Positions 15,239 to 16,025 of a DNA stretch of 16,025 nucleotides are shown in pieces. The notes under the pieces were generated by a model. The model was not told where the DNA came from and did no database searches. It saw only the letters and a program-made list of their open reading frames with translations. Source of the stretch: Armatimonadota bacterium (GTDB lineage: Bacteria; Armatimonadota; Armatimonadia; Armatimonadales; Armatimonadaceae); NCBI GenBank assembly GCA_014381035.1, contig JACMIS010000949.1, forward strand, positions 1-16,025, read 5' to 3'. The translations under genes and the position numbers were made by a program. Positions within the stretch are counted from its first letter, which is position 1. Every line of letters begins with the position of its first letter.

Positions 15239-15760
15239 TCAGGATTCGGGCGCGGACGGTCCCGGCATCCACAGAATGTCTGTGATCATCGGCTCTTTTC
15301 CGAGCAAGGCGAGGAGCGTGGAGAGTTGCCCCCGGTGATGCGTCTGGTGGTTGAACACGTGGAGCACCACGACTCCCATCGGGTTCGTCCGGGTGATCCC
15401 GTCCACGTTGCTACGGAAGCTAAACGTTTCCGCCAGCCGTTGCCCAGTCAGGGAATCTACCCAGTGAACAATCGCTTCGTCGGTTTTGATCCGCTCGCGG
15501 CGCAATTCCGCGAAATCGCCATAGATTTCCTGTCCCATGGTTGTCGCAGTGTACGGTTCGCCGGTAAAACGCCCGAGCCACATACGGTCGGCGTAGAGCA
15601 AATGGTTCAGCGTTCCGTGGATGGATTCGAAATACACCGGGAACGGGCGACGGCGTTCCTCTTCGGTGAGGGATTCGCAAACATCGTACAAAGCGGTGTT
15701 CACCCAGGCATTGTAGTTTGCCATCAGGCGGCAGTATTCAATTGTTGCGACTTGGCTCAT
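15239..15760 (-). CDS. DinB-family protein (putative metal-binding four-helix bundle)
   Basis: A 173-residue protein of the DinB/YfiT superfamily. MANYNAWVNTALYD (13-26) is the typical first helix. SIHGTLNHLLYADRMWLGRFTG (47-68) gives H48 and the conserved DRMW. HVFNHQTHHRGQLSTLL (134-150) carries the His cluster (H138, H142) that completes the usual three-His metal site. Members include damage-induced proteins and thiol-dependent transferases; no specific reaction can be assigned. The ATG at 15760 is preferred to a TTG at 15781 because the family starts near this helix, although no good Shine-Dalgarno is present. It is divergent from the AAA ATPase and upstream of the transporter gene. Confidence 0.85.
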   Translation of the reverse strand: MSQVATIEYCRLMANYNAWVNTALYDVCESLTEEERRRPFPVYFESIHGTLNHLLYADRMWLGRFTGEPYTATTMGQEIYGDFAELRRERIKTDEAIVHWVDSLTGQRLAETFSFRSNVDGITRTNPMGVVVLHVFNHQTHHRGQLSTLLALLGKEPMITDILWMPGPSAPES

Positions 15761-15799
15761 GGAAATTTTGTTCGCGGTCAATCGTGTAATTTCCTGCGC

Positions 15800-15826
15800 G
15801 GTTCGAGGAACGCGATTCCCCGAACC
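15800..15826. promoter_or_regulatory. Inverted repeat, possible operator
   Basis: Arms GGTTCGAGGAA (15800-15810) and TTCCCCGAACC (15816-15826) form an 11-bp inverted repeat with one mismatch and a CGCGA loop. It lies just before the ATPase -10 box and within the gap shared with the divergent DinB gene, where a -35 element would be expected. No T run follows, so it is more likely a protein-binding site than a terminator. Confidence 0.4.
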
Positions 15827-15835
15827 CGAACGCGT

Positions 15836-15841
15836 TATAAT
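15836..15841 (+). promoter_or_regulatory. -10 box, leaderless type, for the AAA ATPase
   Basis: A perfect TATAAT ends 6 nt before the ATG at 15848, so the mRNA should start at or next to the initiation codon. No Shine-Dalgarno is present and no -35 consensus is seen; the inverted repeat occupies that area. Confidence 0.65.
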
Positions 15842-15847
15842 GAACCT

Positions 15848-16025
15848 ATGCTAACGCGCTTCAAGGTATCCGGCTTCAAAAATCTGGTGGACGTAGACGT
15901 TCGCTTCGGACCGTTCACCTGCATCGCGGGCGCGAACGGCGTCGGCAAATCCAACCTGTTCGACGCGATCAAGTTTCTCGGGTTGACTGGTAAAGACACC
16001 CTGCGTGGCGCGGCACTCTCCGTTC
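15848..16025 (+). CDS. AAA ATPase, RecF/OLD-like, N-terminal fragment (runs off the window)
   Basis: The first 59 codons read MLTRFKVSGFKNLVDVDVRFGPFTCIAG and then a Walker A, GANGVGKSN (28-36), followed by LFDAIKFLG. The F-K-N-L start and strand order are those of AAA_21/RecF-type ATPases, a group that includes repair proteins and OLD-family or other defence ATPases. The rest of the gene is outside the window, so nuclease or other domains cannot be judged. Expression probably comes from the leaderless promoter at 15836. Confidence 0.85.
   Translation, partial: MLTRFKVSGFKNLVDVDVRFGPFTCIAGANGVGKSNLFDAIKFLGLTGKDTLRGAALSV

Noticed and set aside
1..16025. CRISPR array, tRNA or rRNA gene
   Set aside because: No regularly spaced direct repeats and no cloverleaf or rRNA signature were seen on either strand by eye.

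Overview
The window is about 16 kb of moderately GC-rich bacterial DNA (roughly 58-60% by eye) with a complete, ordinary gene layout: short intergenic gaps, overlapping stop/start codons, and no tRNA, rRNA, CRISPR array or recognisable transposase. Several genes carry a TANNNT -10 box 7-8 nt before the start codon and no Shine-Dalgarno, the leaderless pattern best known from Deinococcota and also from other Terrabacteria. Two lipoproteins with good lipoboxes and a large hybrid histidine kinase suggest a free-living environmental bacterium. An Armatimonadota- or Deinococcota-like host would fit, but this is inference and no marker gene here fixes the phylum.

Layout. 54-1652 (minus): a three-gene run of a conserved protein with an HxxxHxxxE motif, an AcpH-like helical protein, and a ClpS N-degron adaptor. 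1826-3522 (plus): a coupled pair of a GT2 glycosyltransferase of the dolichyl-phosphate-glucose/mannose synthase type and a membrane-anchored YkuE-like metallophosphoesterase. 3539-5220: an odd unit bounded by a perfect 13-bp inverted repeat with longer imperfect arms. It carries one unrecognised minus-strand gene of about 451 codons and sits in the convergent gap between the phosphoesterase and the next operon. 5239-8447 (minus): a TolB-like/TPR lipoprotein, then a GNAT acetyltransferase overlapping a divergent PAP2-like membrane protein. 8686-11778 (plus): a 1030-residue hybrid histidine kinase (two TM segments, two PAS, HisKA, HATPase, two receivers). 11791-14651 (minus): a GT8-like glycosyltransferase and a second TPR lipoprotein that is a clear paralogue of the first. 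14738-15760 (minus): a DinB-family protein and a YdcZ/DUF606-type transporter. 15848 to the end (plus): the start of a RecF/OLD-like AAA ATPase.

The most interesting points are: (i) the inverted-repeat-bounded orphan gene; (ii) a family of palindromic repeats placed just after gene stop codons, always behind a T-rich tract ending in TTTGTC; (iii) a histidine kinase flanked by two paralogous lipoproteins whose +2 residues differ, suggesting an envelope-sensing module; and (iv) a set of leaderless-type promoters. Several enzymes lack a textbook active-site residue: ClpS His to Asp, metallophosphoesterase GNH to GNA, and degenerate PAP2 motifs.
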